This document shows, piece by piece, positions 53,321-64,000 of a stretch of DNA of 64,000 nucleotides. The stretch's first letter is position 1. The number at the start of each line of letters is the position of its first letter. Origin of the DNA: Thermomucor indicae-seudaticae (taxonomy: Eukaryota > Mucoromycota > Mucoromycetes > Mucorales > Lichtheimiaceae); contig JSYX01000070.1 of assembly GCA_000787465.1 (NCBI GenBank), forward strand, positions 1-64,000. The letters run 5' to 3'. Made by a program: the position numbers and the translations under genes. The notes beneath the pieces were generated by a model. That model was not told the origin of the DNA and did no database searches. It was given only the letters and a program-made list of their open reading frames with translations.

Positions 53321-56300
53321 ATGTCCAACCCTATTGCAGACAATATCGAGTACTTTATAGAAACCAAGAAGACACAGCAATACCATCATTGGCTGCGCCG
53401 CGAATCGCTGCAAGCATTACTCTTCATAAGCAGCCATGCCGATCCACGGGACGAATCAAGGTGGCAATCGTTTGTGCGCCGCATGTCCCTGCAACAGGGC
53501 GACACCCCGCAGCACGAACAAGAAGATCAAGACAACCTGCCGTCCATCGAAGAAGTCGTCGTCGCCAACAACAACAGGTTGAATGAGAACGCAACCAGTT
53601 ATTTTGATCGCCCGTTCGAGTCCGATACGAGTTCGCTGGCGGAACAAGAAATCGCGCCCTGGGCAACGGCTGCAGCAGAAGAACAAGCAACGCCTATTTC
53701 AGATCGTGACCAAGGCAAGTTTCTTTATATGAATGCTAGCAGCAAGTATTGATGGATAGTCAGGTCTGGAACGAACACGAGCCATTGAAAAGGTAAAAGT
53801 CAGTCTCTACTAAGATGGATCGCAAAGAGTAAGTTTAAAAAAGGCATTCCAGATACCACTAGCGCCCTATTATCCGCCAGCCTTTAAACCACCGTACATT
53901 GCCCTATCACGCGATGAGCATGGTCGCAGGCCTGTGAGTTGAAGAGCGAGTAGCCAAGAAAAGAGATAAGGCACTAATTCTATCATCAACTACTAGCTGC
54001 CGATACTCTTTGAGAACCTGTTTGTAAGTGTCAATCCTTATCACATAATGAAAGAAAGGAAGGCTAGACAGCAGCTAGGTGGCCATTACGGACTCTGAGA
54101 TCGACCAAAGCGCGGGATCACCTATCCACCTGTTTCGGATCGAGTTACAGTACGGCGAGATCAAGTGGACCGTACGTCGGTCCATCACTGAATTCTACGG
54201 CCTCAAGTTGGCGCTACAGTCGCAGAGGTTCAAGTTTGGCCATCATCACCGGCTCTCGAGCCGTTCAGATTCAGAGCAGCCTTCGTTTCCGGCACCTCTG
54301 GAAACGCTGATGCATTCGGTCTTGGCCTCGATGGGGCTGACGCGGGACGACGAAGAGGGACTCAGGGCAGCCTTTCATCGGAAACGAGGCGCGCTGGAGC
54401 GCTACCTTTTAGAGCTTGTGCAGCGGTCCACCAAAGGGAGGATGATCCATTACGAGCTGTGCGAGTTTCTCGAGCTGAGCGCGATCAGTCTCGTGCGTGA
54501 CATGGGCTGGAAGGGCAAAGAGGGCTATCTTGAGTGTCGACGTGTCGTCCCGGATGCGCTCAAACGGACGGCGTGGGTCAAGGAATGGGTTATCCTACGA
54601 GACTCGTAAGTGCACAAAAGGTGGGTGATATACCGCTGAAAGAAGACGCTGAAATGTGATAATAATAGGTACGTTGCGTTTTGCAAAGACCTTTCGTCGG
54701 AATCGCCTTCGGACGTCCTGTTGTTCGACAGACATTTAAAGATCGTCAAGAGGGACAGTTCGTTTGGGCATCACACGCATATCACGCTGTCCAATAGCAT
54801 GCGCAAGGTCGAGCTCAAGTGCTCGCTCCGGTACGCAGACGAATGGATGGCCAATTTCGGAAAGATACAAAGGGAGAGTCCTTGGGTGTCCAATCACCGG
54901 TTCGGATCGTTTGCACCGATACGCGAACACGTCAAGGCCAAATGGTTTGTGGACGCAAAGGGTACGTCTATAAGACCAAGAGAATGAGATGAAATTGAAA
55001 TACAAGCCTGAGTTAGAGTACTTTGAAGCCGCGGCCGAAGCCATCTTGTCTGCAAAGTCGGATATCTTTATTGAAGACTGGTGGCTCGTAAGGTTTTATT
55101 CCGTCTTCCGGGATTCACGCTGTTTCTGGGCTAATGCTTGCTTCTTTGACAACCCAGAGTCCAGAATTGGTGAATATCTCTGCGTTCGCTTGGGGAGTCA
55201 ACAAGGAGTAGTAATTGAAAAACTCGAGTAGTATTTGAAAAGACCGCCAAAGGGTCATGAAGAGTTTCGGATCGATCGATTGCTCAAGCGCAAAGCAAGC
55301 CAGGGAGTCAGGATTTATATTGTGGTGTACAAGAATAATTCTGTGGCGTTGCCACTCGATTCACAGCATACCAAGAACTGGCTCCAGAGTGTGCATCCAA
55401 ACATTCTAGGTAAGCTTTTTTAGGTAATCATTCAAAAGAAGATCAACCAACATGAGCAAGTGTTACGTCACTCTAATATCACATCCCCTCTATGGGCCCA
55501 CCACGAGGTAATATCCCCCTGTTCATGGTGTATATTGTTCGAATACAGACGGGCTGTATCATAGAAAATACTTGTTGTGGATCACCGGCTGGCGTTTATT
55601 GGTGGTCTGGACCTATGCTTTGGGTAAGTCCTAACAAGGTCAATCATGATAAGGCCACGAGCTAAAGTCAATAGTCGATACGATACGCATGCACATGAGC
55701 TTACTGATTACTGCGCGGACGACGAGATATTTCCTGGTCAGGATTACTCCAACCCTCGCATCAAGGACTTTAAGAAAGGCATGTCCTATTTCGCTAGTCA
55801 GTTAAAAAAAGAAAAGAGCTCTGACCGTCATGGTGTCTTAGTAAGTCACTATGATATGGAGACGATTGATAAGCGTCGGATGCCTCGCATGCCATGGCAC
55901 GATATCCACGTGGGCATGGTAAGGTTCATCATTGCATTTTGCTATCTTTGTTCAGAAGGTTCAATGATATGCAGGTAGGCCTACCCGCCAGGGACATTGC
56001 CCGGCATTTCATTGAGCGATGGAACTTCATCAAGGGTTCCAAGCATCGGGAAGAGATACCGTACTTGATGCCCAAAGGCGAATACGTGTCGCCCAGGGAT
56101 GAAAAGAAGTTTCGAGGTACCTGCCGGGTGCAAATCATTCGGAGTAGTGCTGCTTGGAGTCAAGGCGTTACAAGAGAGGTAGGTCCGTTTGTCGTTCAAT
56201 AGGATATCGATATCACACGAGAGAAGACAGTTTTCCATCTATAGCGCCTACATGGAGTGCATATCAAGAGCAAAGCACTTTATTTATATCGAGAATCAGT

Positions 56301-57822
56301 TCTTTAGCAAGTTTTCTAGCTGTTTATACGATAACCGACGGGGGATATTAACTGTCGCTCTTACTACTAGTTACCGCCACGCAGCCTGGTGACAAGCTGA
56401 TTCACAACAAGATTGGACAAGTAAGGCTCCGCAGAAAAGAAGAGCGGGAGGATCCATCTAACTCCTGCTGCTTGAGACAGGCGCTTGTGCAAAGGATTAT
56501 AAGAGCACATAAAGCCAAAGAGAAATTTCGAGTGATGATCGTGATACCTTGTGCACCCGGTTTTGAAGGCGATTTCACCAGTCCGGACAGACGGTCCATG
56601 CCGCTTCGGTAAAAGAAATAAGCTTTCTGGTCTTGTTGTTCCTGTGACGCTGACTTGTCTGTTGTACAAACAAGATCGGTGGCCCATTATCAGTACCTGT
56701 CAATTGCTCGCGGGGGCCATTCTGTGCTTGAAGCGTTGCAGCAAGCGAATGTCCCTGTCGAGGAGTACATTGGTTTCTACAGTCTGCGTAACTGGGGAAA
56801 ACTCAAATCTCCTGCCGCTGGCCCCTTGAGCAAGGAGGAGTCGTCGCCACCTGACTCCGCCGCCCATCGTCATGGGAAACAGCAGAGGACCAAAGCATCA
56901 GCATCATCGATGGAAGACGTCCTATGGAGCCATCACTACGACAGGACGATGGATTTTCCTGATGGACGCATGGACTATGTCACGGAACAGATCTATATAC
57001 ATTCTAAATTGATGATTGTCGATGACAAAACGGTCATTTGCGGTTCGGGTAAGAGAGAGATAGACGGAAGAACTGGACGGAGAACGATCGAACCTTTTTT
57101 TTGACGTGATAATCTTTTAGCCAACTTGAATGATCGGTAAATGTCGTGTGACAAGGTGAGAGAGAAAGACCAAGACTAACTTTAAGCTAAAGATCTCAGT
57201 TGGGCAATCGGGATTCCGAGATAGCGACAGTGATTGAGGATACAGACTTGGTGTCTTCGCGAATGAATGGGTTACCGGTAAAACGTTTGATGATCATTTT
57301 TGTTACGGGGTCACATTCACTCACTCACCCCCTTGAAAACAGTACAAAGCTGCACGATTTGCATGGACGCTAAGGATGCAATTGTTCAAGGAGCATTTGG
57401 GACTGTTAGATAATACGGATGATTCAGTGGTGATGGACCCGTTGTTGGATGAATTTTATCATCATGTCTGGAACAAGACCGCCAAGGAGAACACAGAGAC
57501 CTACCGATCCGTCTTTAGGCCTGTGCCTGATGACACTGGTAAGGAGGCGGGGGGAAATGAGAGGAGTTTGTCGATGGATGGGGAAATGCTTATCCATTTA
57601 CAAGTACCCACATTTGAATCCCACCGTAAATTTGTGCCCAATCCTCGAATTGTACCCACTGGGCACGTTGCGGATCCAATGAGAATGACGGAACAACAGA
57701 TTTGCGAGCGATTAAAAGGGATCCGGGGTCATCTTGTTACTTTCCCAACACAATATCTTTGTTTTGAGAACATGACCGCCAGCATTGTACAGGAAGCGTT
57801 GCCTCCTACCGTGTTTACCTAA
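53321..57822 (+). CDS. phospholipase D with PX and PH domains
   Basis: Hydrolyses phosphatidylcholine to phosphatidic acid; acts in vesicle traffic, sporulation and signalling. The start is MSNPIADNIEYFIETKKTQQ. A PX domain spans VAITDSEIDQ to the region before LVQRSTKGRM (54079-54480). A PH domain follows from GYLECRRVVP to EWMANFGKIQR. HKD1 spans an intron: WAHHE then KILVVDHRLAFIGGLDL. Between the motifs are MPWHDIHVGM, GLPARDIARHFIERW and ISRAKHFIYIENQFF. HKD2 reads YIHSKLMIVDDKTVICGSAN, spliced to LNDRSQLGNRDSEIA. About 20 exons; two introns have GC donors (53715-53763 and 56309-56370). The frame is intact to FENMTASIVQEALPP. Some exon edges are tentative. Confidence 0.92.
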
Positions 57823-58133
57823 ATAAAAGGGGGGGCTGATGCATCTGTGTTGTATTACAAAATGGTGCCTGTTGACGACACTGCAAGTTTTGCATTTCCG
57901 AAGGATGAAATGCGAAAAAGTTGGCATAGATCGTAACTATAATTCATTGGGCTCTCGGGCTATAAAAGATGGTTGCTATCTTTCTAATCTCCGTGTTCTC
58001 TTTCAATCCCATCTGTTAATTTTCGCCCCAGCCTTGAAGGTATAAATTGGGACAAACAATTGAAATATCCTTCCTTGGACTGAAACAGAAGAAAGGGTTC
58101 TTTTTTGTTCCTCGTAGAGTTGTTCAACACAAT
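57823..58133. other. intergenic, PLD to HMG-CoA reductase
   Basis: An AATAAA lies directly after the PLD stop, then promoter sequence. No gene. Confidence 0.5.
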
Positions 58134-58143
58134 TATATAAAAG
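58134..58143 (+). promoter_or_regulatory. TATA box of HMG-CoA reductase
   Basis: TATATAAAAG 51-60 bp before the ATG, followed by a CACA/CT-rich leader. Confidence 0.6.
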
Positions 58144-58193
58144 CCGCCACACACACTCTCTCTTTTTTTTTCCATCTCGTCCCGGACATCAAG

Positions 58194-61100
58194 ATGATGA
58201 CGCGACATTCCTTCCCGAGAGCGGTGATCGGCAAAGGCATCCATCGCCTGGCGCTCATCTCGAGCCGCAACCCGATCGAAATGTTCGCGGCTGTTCTGCT
58301 GCTGGCCTCGTTCAGCTACTTTTATCTGTACAATCTCGCCCGCACCTCGGATATATTTTCTGGCACGAACCGCTTGCACCCTGCGACCGTACACGCTCTG
58401 CCTGGCGCCAACCACTTTGAGCCTGGCGGCCTCGACGCGAACGCAGTCCAGATCCACCTGCGACAGATAATCACGCCCACAGATCATGTTCTTTTTGAGG
58501 ACGATTTCAACGCTCTGTGCTACAAGCAGGCGGACCATTCCTGTTTTGTCGACCAGTGCAGCGACGGTCGTGTGTTGTCTTTGGCACTCGATGCATCCAA
58601 TCCCGTGCGCCGCGCCCTGAGTCATCAGTGGAGCCAAAAGATCGCTTCGGACGATCAGCAGCAGCAGAACTTGTTTGTCTGGCTCTTTATTATCGCTCGC
58701 AATGTCGTCTTGCGTCTCAAGGAACTGATCGATGTAAATATCATTTTCATTGTCTGCCTTTGTTTTCGAACTTGTCGCCTCATGATTCCTTTCTTTTTAG
58801 ATGGCTGATAATGTGGATATCATTGTCATCTTGGCAGGCTATGTCATGATGATCACCACGTTTCTGTCGTTATACATCAACATGCGAAACATGGGTTCCC
58901 GATACACCTTGGGTAAGTCAATTCTAGTGTACTAGATGCCAAGCTAATGTTAATCTAATTCAATTCATAGCGACGGCTGTGCTTGCCAATGGCTTTTTTG
59001 CATTCATGTTGGCCGTACTGACCATGCACGTCTTGCATATCCAGCTGTCGCCGGTCGTGTTGGCGTAAGTTTTCCATTGTTTGTTTGTTTGTGCTACGGC
59101 TTGGAGCTGACAGCGGTTTATAGTGAGGCTATTCCTTTTCTGGTTGTGACGATCGGCTTTGAACGACCTTACAAGCTGACCAAGCGAGTGTTTGAGTTTA
59201 GCAAGGAAACGCCCTTGACACGACAGAATGTGCGCGAGACGATTGTGCGTGCGGTGGATTCGGTGGCCCTGTCGATTGCCCGTGACTGCATGATTGAGAT
59301 CATGGTACTTGGTTTGGGTGCCAAGTCTGCGATCTTGGGTCTTCGTGAATTCTGCTTGCTTTCCGCTTTCTTGCTTGCCTATGACGTCGTTCTGATGTTT
59401 ACTTTCTACACGGCCGTCCTGGCTCTGAAGCTCGAAGTAAGGATCGATGTTCAATGGTGCTGTCTGAGACCCTTAATAACTGACTTCTTTTTTCATAGCT
59501 GCGCCGTATTCGGCAAATTACTCAGGGATCGTCGCGTGGCGGTGACAACAAGATGAACTTTATTCGACGCACAGTGGTCAAGGCTTTGCGTGATGACAGC
59601 ACAGCCGGACACACGGCCACCCTTCGAGACCTCCAAAAGACGGATGGGCCTTTTATCGGTCGACTGAAACTGATGATGGTAATCTATCATTTCTCAATGT
59701 CACACAATAAGTGATCTGTTACTGACACTCCTTTAAGATCATTGCATTTGTTGCCATGCACCTGTTTGAGTTCTGTACTGCGTTCCAGTCGGGTCCTCAA
59801 GTGGACGTGACTCAACCCAGCGTTGCCAATATTCTCACCAAGTTGTTAAAGACACACCAGGCGTCCGCACAGAGCGCTTTGCCACTGGTCGTTCAGGTCT
59901 TTCCTCCTATCGCTCTCCATGCCCCTTCTTCATCATCATTATCTACGCAGTTTTCGTTCATACGCTCTCTGGAAGCTTATATCGAACACCCAGTCATCAG
60001 CAAGCTCTTGATCGTCGGCCTGTTCATTTCCTTGTTCCTCAACACGTTCTTGTTCAATGTGGTCCGTCAGCCAAAACAACAACAACAACAACAGCAACCT
60101 CAAACCCAACCTCAACAACCGGCAATGGTGACACCCGAACAACCTCCCAAAAAGAAGGCATTGCCACCCAAGCCAACGGACGGTACACTGCGATCCGTCG
60201 AGGAGTGTGCGGAGCTGATCAAAGAGTCACCCGAGGCGCTCCAGGACGAAGAAGTGATTGCGCTTGTGAACGCGGGCAAGATGGCGTCGTATGCGCTGGA
60301 AAAGGTGCTGGGCGACTTTACGCGGGCGGTGCGTATCCGACGTGCACTGATTTCGCGAGCGTCGGTGACCGGTACGCTGGAGGACAGCTGCCTGCCGCTG
60401 GAGAACTACTGCTACGACAAGGTGCTTGGCGCGTGCTGCGAGAACGTGATTGGGTACATGCCGCTTCCTGTGGGTGTCGCGGGCCCGCTCAAGATTGACG
60501 GGATCTCGACGCATATTCCGATGGCGACGACGGAGGGATGCCTGGTCGCGTCGACGGCGCGTGGATGCAAGGCGATCAATGCTGGCGGCGGAGCGACGAC
60601 GATCGTGACCGCGGACGGGATGACGCGCGGGCCATGCGTTGAGTTTCCGTCGATTGTGCGCGCGGCGGAATGCAAGCGGTGGATCGAAGAAGAGGAGGGT
60701 CACGAGGTGATGACGGAAGCGTTCAACTCGACATCGCGGTTTGCGCGCCTCAAGAAGCTCAAGGTGACGCTGGCGGGCAAGCTGATGTTTATCCGGTTCT
60801 CGACGACGACGGGCGACGCGATGGGCATGAACATGATTAGCAAGGGATGCGAGAAGGCGCTGGGCGTGATTGCGGAGCAGTTCCCGGATATGCAGATCAT
60901 CTCGCTGTCTGGCAACTACTGCACGGACAAGAAGCCTGCGGCGATCAACTGGATCGAAGGACGCGGCAAGTCGGTGGTGGCCGAGGCGGTGGTTCCGGGC
61001 GCTGTGGTGGAGAAGGTGCTGAAGACGACGGTGGCTGCGCTGGTGGAGCTGAACACGAGCAAGAACTTGATCGGGTCGGCGATGGCTGGCTCCGTGGGCG

Positions 61101-61504
61101 GATTCAATGCGCACGCGGCCAATATCCTGACGGCCATCTATCTCGCGGCGGGTCAGGACCCGGCACAGAACGTGGAGAGTTCCAACTGTATCACGCTCAT
61201 GAAGGCAGTCAACGACGGCAAAGACTTGTACATCTCGTGTACGATGCCCAGCATTGAGGTCGGAACGGTCGGCGGTGGAACGACGCTGCCTCCACAACAG
61301 GCGATCCTGGACATGCTTGGTGTGCGTGGCCCGCACCCGACGGCACCCGGTGAAAACGCAAGACGGTTGGCGCGGATCATTTGTGCTGCAGTCATGGCGG
61401 GTGAGTTGTCACTCTGCGCAGCACTGGCTGCAGGTCATCTGGTCAAGGCACACATGGCACATAACCGTGCAGCACCTGCACCCGGCACCTGCATCAAATC
61501 TTGA
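58194..61504 (+). CDS. HMG1: 3-hydroxy-3-methylglutaryl-CoA reductase
   Basis: Makes mevalonate for sterols, carotenoids and prenyl groups; ER membrane. Exons 58194-58733, 58801-58912, 58971-59064, 59124-59436, 59499-59678 and 59738-61504. The N-terminal membrane domain has [20 protein letters not shown], then sterol-sensing-like helices ([40 protein letters not shown]). A Gln/Pro-rich linker follows (near 60075-60150). The catalytic domain is complete: [28 protein letters not shown] (Glu), GDAMGMNMI (Asp), [14 protein letters not shown] (Lys), TVGGGT, and [10 protein letters not shown] (His). The catalytic part is GC-rich with strong codon bias, unlike the membrane part. The first of two tandem ATGs is used. 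The end is GTCIKS. Confidence 0.98.
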
Positions 61505-61615
61505 ACTTTATATATATATGTATACTCTTTTACTTTAATTTACTTTCATGTCGTATATATATATACATACGAGTAATAATAAAAAAATGGGGAATCTGTA
61601 AAAAGGAATGAATTA

Positions 61616-62507
61616 CTACTCGTCGTCAGCTTCGTCCAACCAAACAACACCATCCACCAGATGGTTGTCGTTGTCCACGATGCACTTTTCGTTCGCTGGC
61701 TGTTGCCATGCGTACATGTGTTGTTGCCATGAGCAGTCGCCTAGTCGGTGCCCAGCTGCCGACGCGAGACTGCCTATGGTTGTCCTGAGGACCCGCGAGT
61801 ACAGGAACGAGACCAGAGGTATGGATTCCAGTAAACCTAAATCGATGATGATGATGTAATAAGTCCCGTATCCAGAGAAAGAGAAAGCGATGTGTTCTTT
61901 TATACCATCCATGGTCCAGCTATCTTGTTGTCTGACGACCTTGATGAGTCCGGTTTCAGGGTGTTCTTGAAAGTAGAGTGTGGTGATGGCGGGGATGGAG
62001 ATGCGGACAAAAGAGGGTAGAAAGACAGGTGATAAATGTTGTGTGTAATGTACGACAGCCGTATGTCTATCATATTCCCATCCAAGTCAAACAACCAAGT
62101 CAAAAGAAAGAAAGCAATACAATTTTACGTTACCCGTCGAATACGATCGTATGGATAGTGGGCTCGCATTGATTTATCGTTGGCCAAATCGCATAGATAC
62201 TGTTTCAATGCGTGAGACGAGACACTCTTTATCTTTGGCAATAGACATACTTTATGATATTCTGGATGCCCTGTGTAGTGATCCAAGGAGACGCAAGGAT
62301 CGCGTCCTTGATAAAGTAAAACTCCAGGATCCGTCGCTGTTTGATGGCGTCGTATGAAAAGAGATCATGGACAATGGCTTGTGGATGATGATATTAAGCT
62401 TCATCATGATTTAATAACTGGGTCTATTACAACTCACTCTTTAAAAGTGCTGTGGATGACCAGGCATCTTCACACTGAGTGGCATCGTCCGGTATTGAAT
62501 ACGACAT
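61616..62507 (-). CDS. NTF2-like (SnoaL-fold) domain protein
   Basis: Assembled from four exons (62507-62438, 62377-62251, 62199-62134, 62066-61616), 237 residues. The start MSYSIPDDATQCEDAWSSTA splices through GTGAGT to TIVHDLFSYDAIKQRRILEF; next are YFIKDAILASPWITTQGIQN, IYAIWPTINQCEP, TIHTIVFDGHTAVVHYTQHL and IPAITTLYFQEHPETGLIKV with VRQQDSWTMDGIKEH. Conserved spacing of VHDLF, the FDGxTAVVHxTQ strand pair and the QxDSW ending resembles fungal NTF2-like proteins of unknown role. The C-terminal part has a hydrophobic helix (YYIIIIDLGLLESIPLVSFL) and an acidic end. All introns keep frame. It converges on HMGR with 111 bp between stops. Family call is by pattern. Confidence 0.65.
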
Positions 62508-62862
62508 TGGGGAAAAAGAAGAAAAAGAAAGAAGACGGATTCCCATGACTCTCGCTCTCCAACTCTCTCTCGTTTCTCTCATTGACAGCGTTTTTTATTG
62601 TGCCACAGTGCCTCGGATGTGACACTATTGCCTCGGATCCCCGCTCCGAACGAGCTTTCCGTTGGGGTTACACTGTTTCTTGTAACTTTTTGCCGTATTG
62701 GGTACCAATGTTTTTAAGAAAGTTACGTATTGGGATGAATATATAAACCTACAAATAAGTAAAAGGTGTGTGTGCGCGAAAACAAGACAGGAATAAAGCA
62801 AAGGGGGGGGGTTGAGGATGATGGATAAAGTGTGAATGCAAATAGAAAGAGAGAGATTGCGA
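62508..62862. other. intergenic spacer
   Basis: CT-rich near 62540-62590. Promoter of the NTF2-like gene and 3' end of the coiled-coil gene. No gene. Confidence 0.5.
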
Positions 62863-64000
62863 TCATGTCATTGGGACACCTTGGCCTTCAAACAGGAGTT
62901 TCTCGATCCAGTAGATTAATATCTCCAGAATCTTGCTTCTTGATCCTCCCGATTGCGTGGCCGCGGCAACCAGTGCCTGTTCCCAGCTTCCGGCGTGCCC
63001 GTTCTCGAGCAGAAAAGTAGACGTGACGATGCCAAAGATATAGACGAGCAGGGTATATATTGCAAACGTGGTCGTGTTGGTCACAGCTCTGTCATTGGAC
63101 CTCGCAACCGTCTGTGTCGGAGTATCTGGCTGCATTATGGACGAACTGGCCATGTACGCAGTGGACTATGAATGTTATCGTCACTCTCCGCCCGTTCCAG
63201 ACTGCTTATACAAAATAGACTTACCTCATTAAGATCTTGGACGCCTATTGTACGCAGCCACAAAGAACAAGAAGGTCAGTACGAAGAGCTATCTAGATAC
63301 AGCTCAGTCGTCTTTTACCTCTCTTTTTCGCCTTGTCCATTTTCCTTTGCCGAAGCTTGGGCTGTATCCAAATGTCATTGGAAGGATACCCTATTTGGAT
63401 AGCCGTTGCATCGCCAGGCTGCACAGGTAAAACACAGGGTTCAACCATATCCATAGCTTCCGCATGCCCCAATGCAAGCTGCTGTATCGCATTCTCTCCA
63501 TAATCTGGCATTTTCATTCTCAGGTCTGCCAATTCACTGACAAGCGATTGGTTTTCATACTGCAGTGCACGCTTGAGATGGTTCAGTTCCTTCTTGACTG
63601 TTTCCCCATGTGAGACCCCATTTCCCCCATATTGGATATATCAATTGTTACCTCGATCAAGATCTTCCATGGCTTCTGTAGCTCTAGACTTGTAGTAATC
63701 CTTTTCGTTCTCTACAGACTTGAGCCTTTTCTCCGTATCTAAACTAGCATCAGGCATCTACGAAAAAACGAAAACGTTAGTCATTCTCATTTATATACCT
63801 TGGCCCGTTCTTTTCAGTAATAACTTGCCCTAAAGTCTTCATCTGCATCATTAACATGACTTTCTAATTCAGCTCTCAGAGTCTGTTGTATGTTTGTTAG
63901 TCCCACTCGGTCCTGCACTCAATTAGTCTAGGCCTTCTTACATTCATCAAGTGGTGCGTTTCGTTAGTAGTTTCGGGTAGTACAACGCCGTTGACGTCGT
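62863..64000 (-). CDS. coiled-coil protein with C-terminal membrane anchor (5' truncated by the window)
   Basis: The gene enters from the right edge; its start is outside. Exons in order read NETHHLMN, TLRAELESHVNDADED, MPDASLDTEKRLKSVENEKD and YYKSRATEAMEDLDR. They continue with VKKELNHLKRALQYENQSLV, SELADLRMKMPDYGENAIQQ, KLRQRKMDKAKKR, a tiny exon GVQDLNE, and STAYMASSSIMQ. Heptad-like Leu/charged spacing indicates coiled coil. One hydrophobic segment (TTFAIYTLLVYIFGIVTSTF) lies about 55 residues from the C-terminus, which ends EGQGVPMT. It could be a Golgi or ER tether or a spindle-pole/nuclear-envelope protein, but I recognise no family. Confidence 0.6.

Noticed and set aside
60227..61336. 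369-codon minus-strand open frame inside HMG-CoA reductase
   Set aside because: Shadow of the GC-rich, codon-biased catalytic exon. It is Arg/His-rich and has no independent support.

Overview
The window is nuclear DNA of a filamentous fungus, most likely an early-diverging one (Mucoromycota). Genes are broken by many short introns of about 45-110 bp with GT..AG ends and a few GC..AG ends. The protein set is fungal: Utp23, Sld2, Ypt1, a Rho GTPase, Ach1, a PTR2 peptide transporter, a PX-PH phospholipase D, an HMG-CoA reductase and a secreted LysM protein. The phylum is an inference from protein style; the sequence alone does not prove it. No rRNA, tRNA or CRISPR array was recognised.

Layout. 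1-7.4 kb is gene-poor, with simple repeats, a perfect palindrome and a 176-bp MITE. 7.5-9.0 kb holds an SLD2-like gene with two in-frame stops. 10.0-11.9 kb holds a 645-bp TA-flanked non-autonomous transposon and a dead PAK/STE20 kinase split by a 101-bp MITE. 13.0-23.5 kb is a dense housekeeping block: UTP23 (+), a four-CBS/PB1 membrane protein (-), cytosolic TrpRS (-), mitochondrial EF-P (+), a mitochondrial carrier (+) and PTR2 (-). 23.8-29.4 kb has small unknown genes, a decayed coding stretch and a LysM-3D secreted protein. 29.9-31.7 kb carries NME6-type NDK and YPT1. 32.0-32.5 kb is a perfect 119-bp inverted repeat.

33.2-46.3 kb is the most unusual part. A FAD monooxygenase gene is followed by an intact stand-alone nucleoplasmin-like (NPL) gene and a decayed ADA3-like sequence. 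The same order recurs at 41.5-44.8 kb, where only the NPL gene has stayed open. After it come dead fragments of a methylene-THF dehydrogenase and a RecQ helicase. 46.9-63.9 kb returns to healthy genes: RHO1-like (+), ACH1 (-), an APC amino-acid permease (-), PLD (+), HMG-CoA reductase (+), an NTF2-like protein (-) and a coiled-coil tail-anchored protein cut by the window edge (-).

Genes mostly stand alone rather than in pathways. Shared themes are membrane traffic and signalling (Ypt1, Rho, PLD), mitochondrial and acetyl-CoA metabolism (EF-P, carrier, Ach1, HMGR) and replication or chromatin (Sld2, NPL proteins, ADA3 remnants). Splice models below were read by eye from frame continuity and GT/AG sites, without transcript data.
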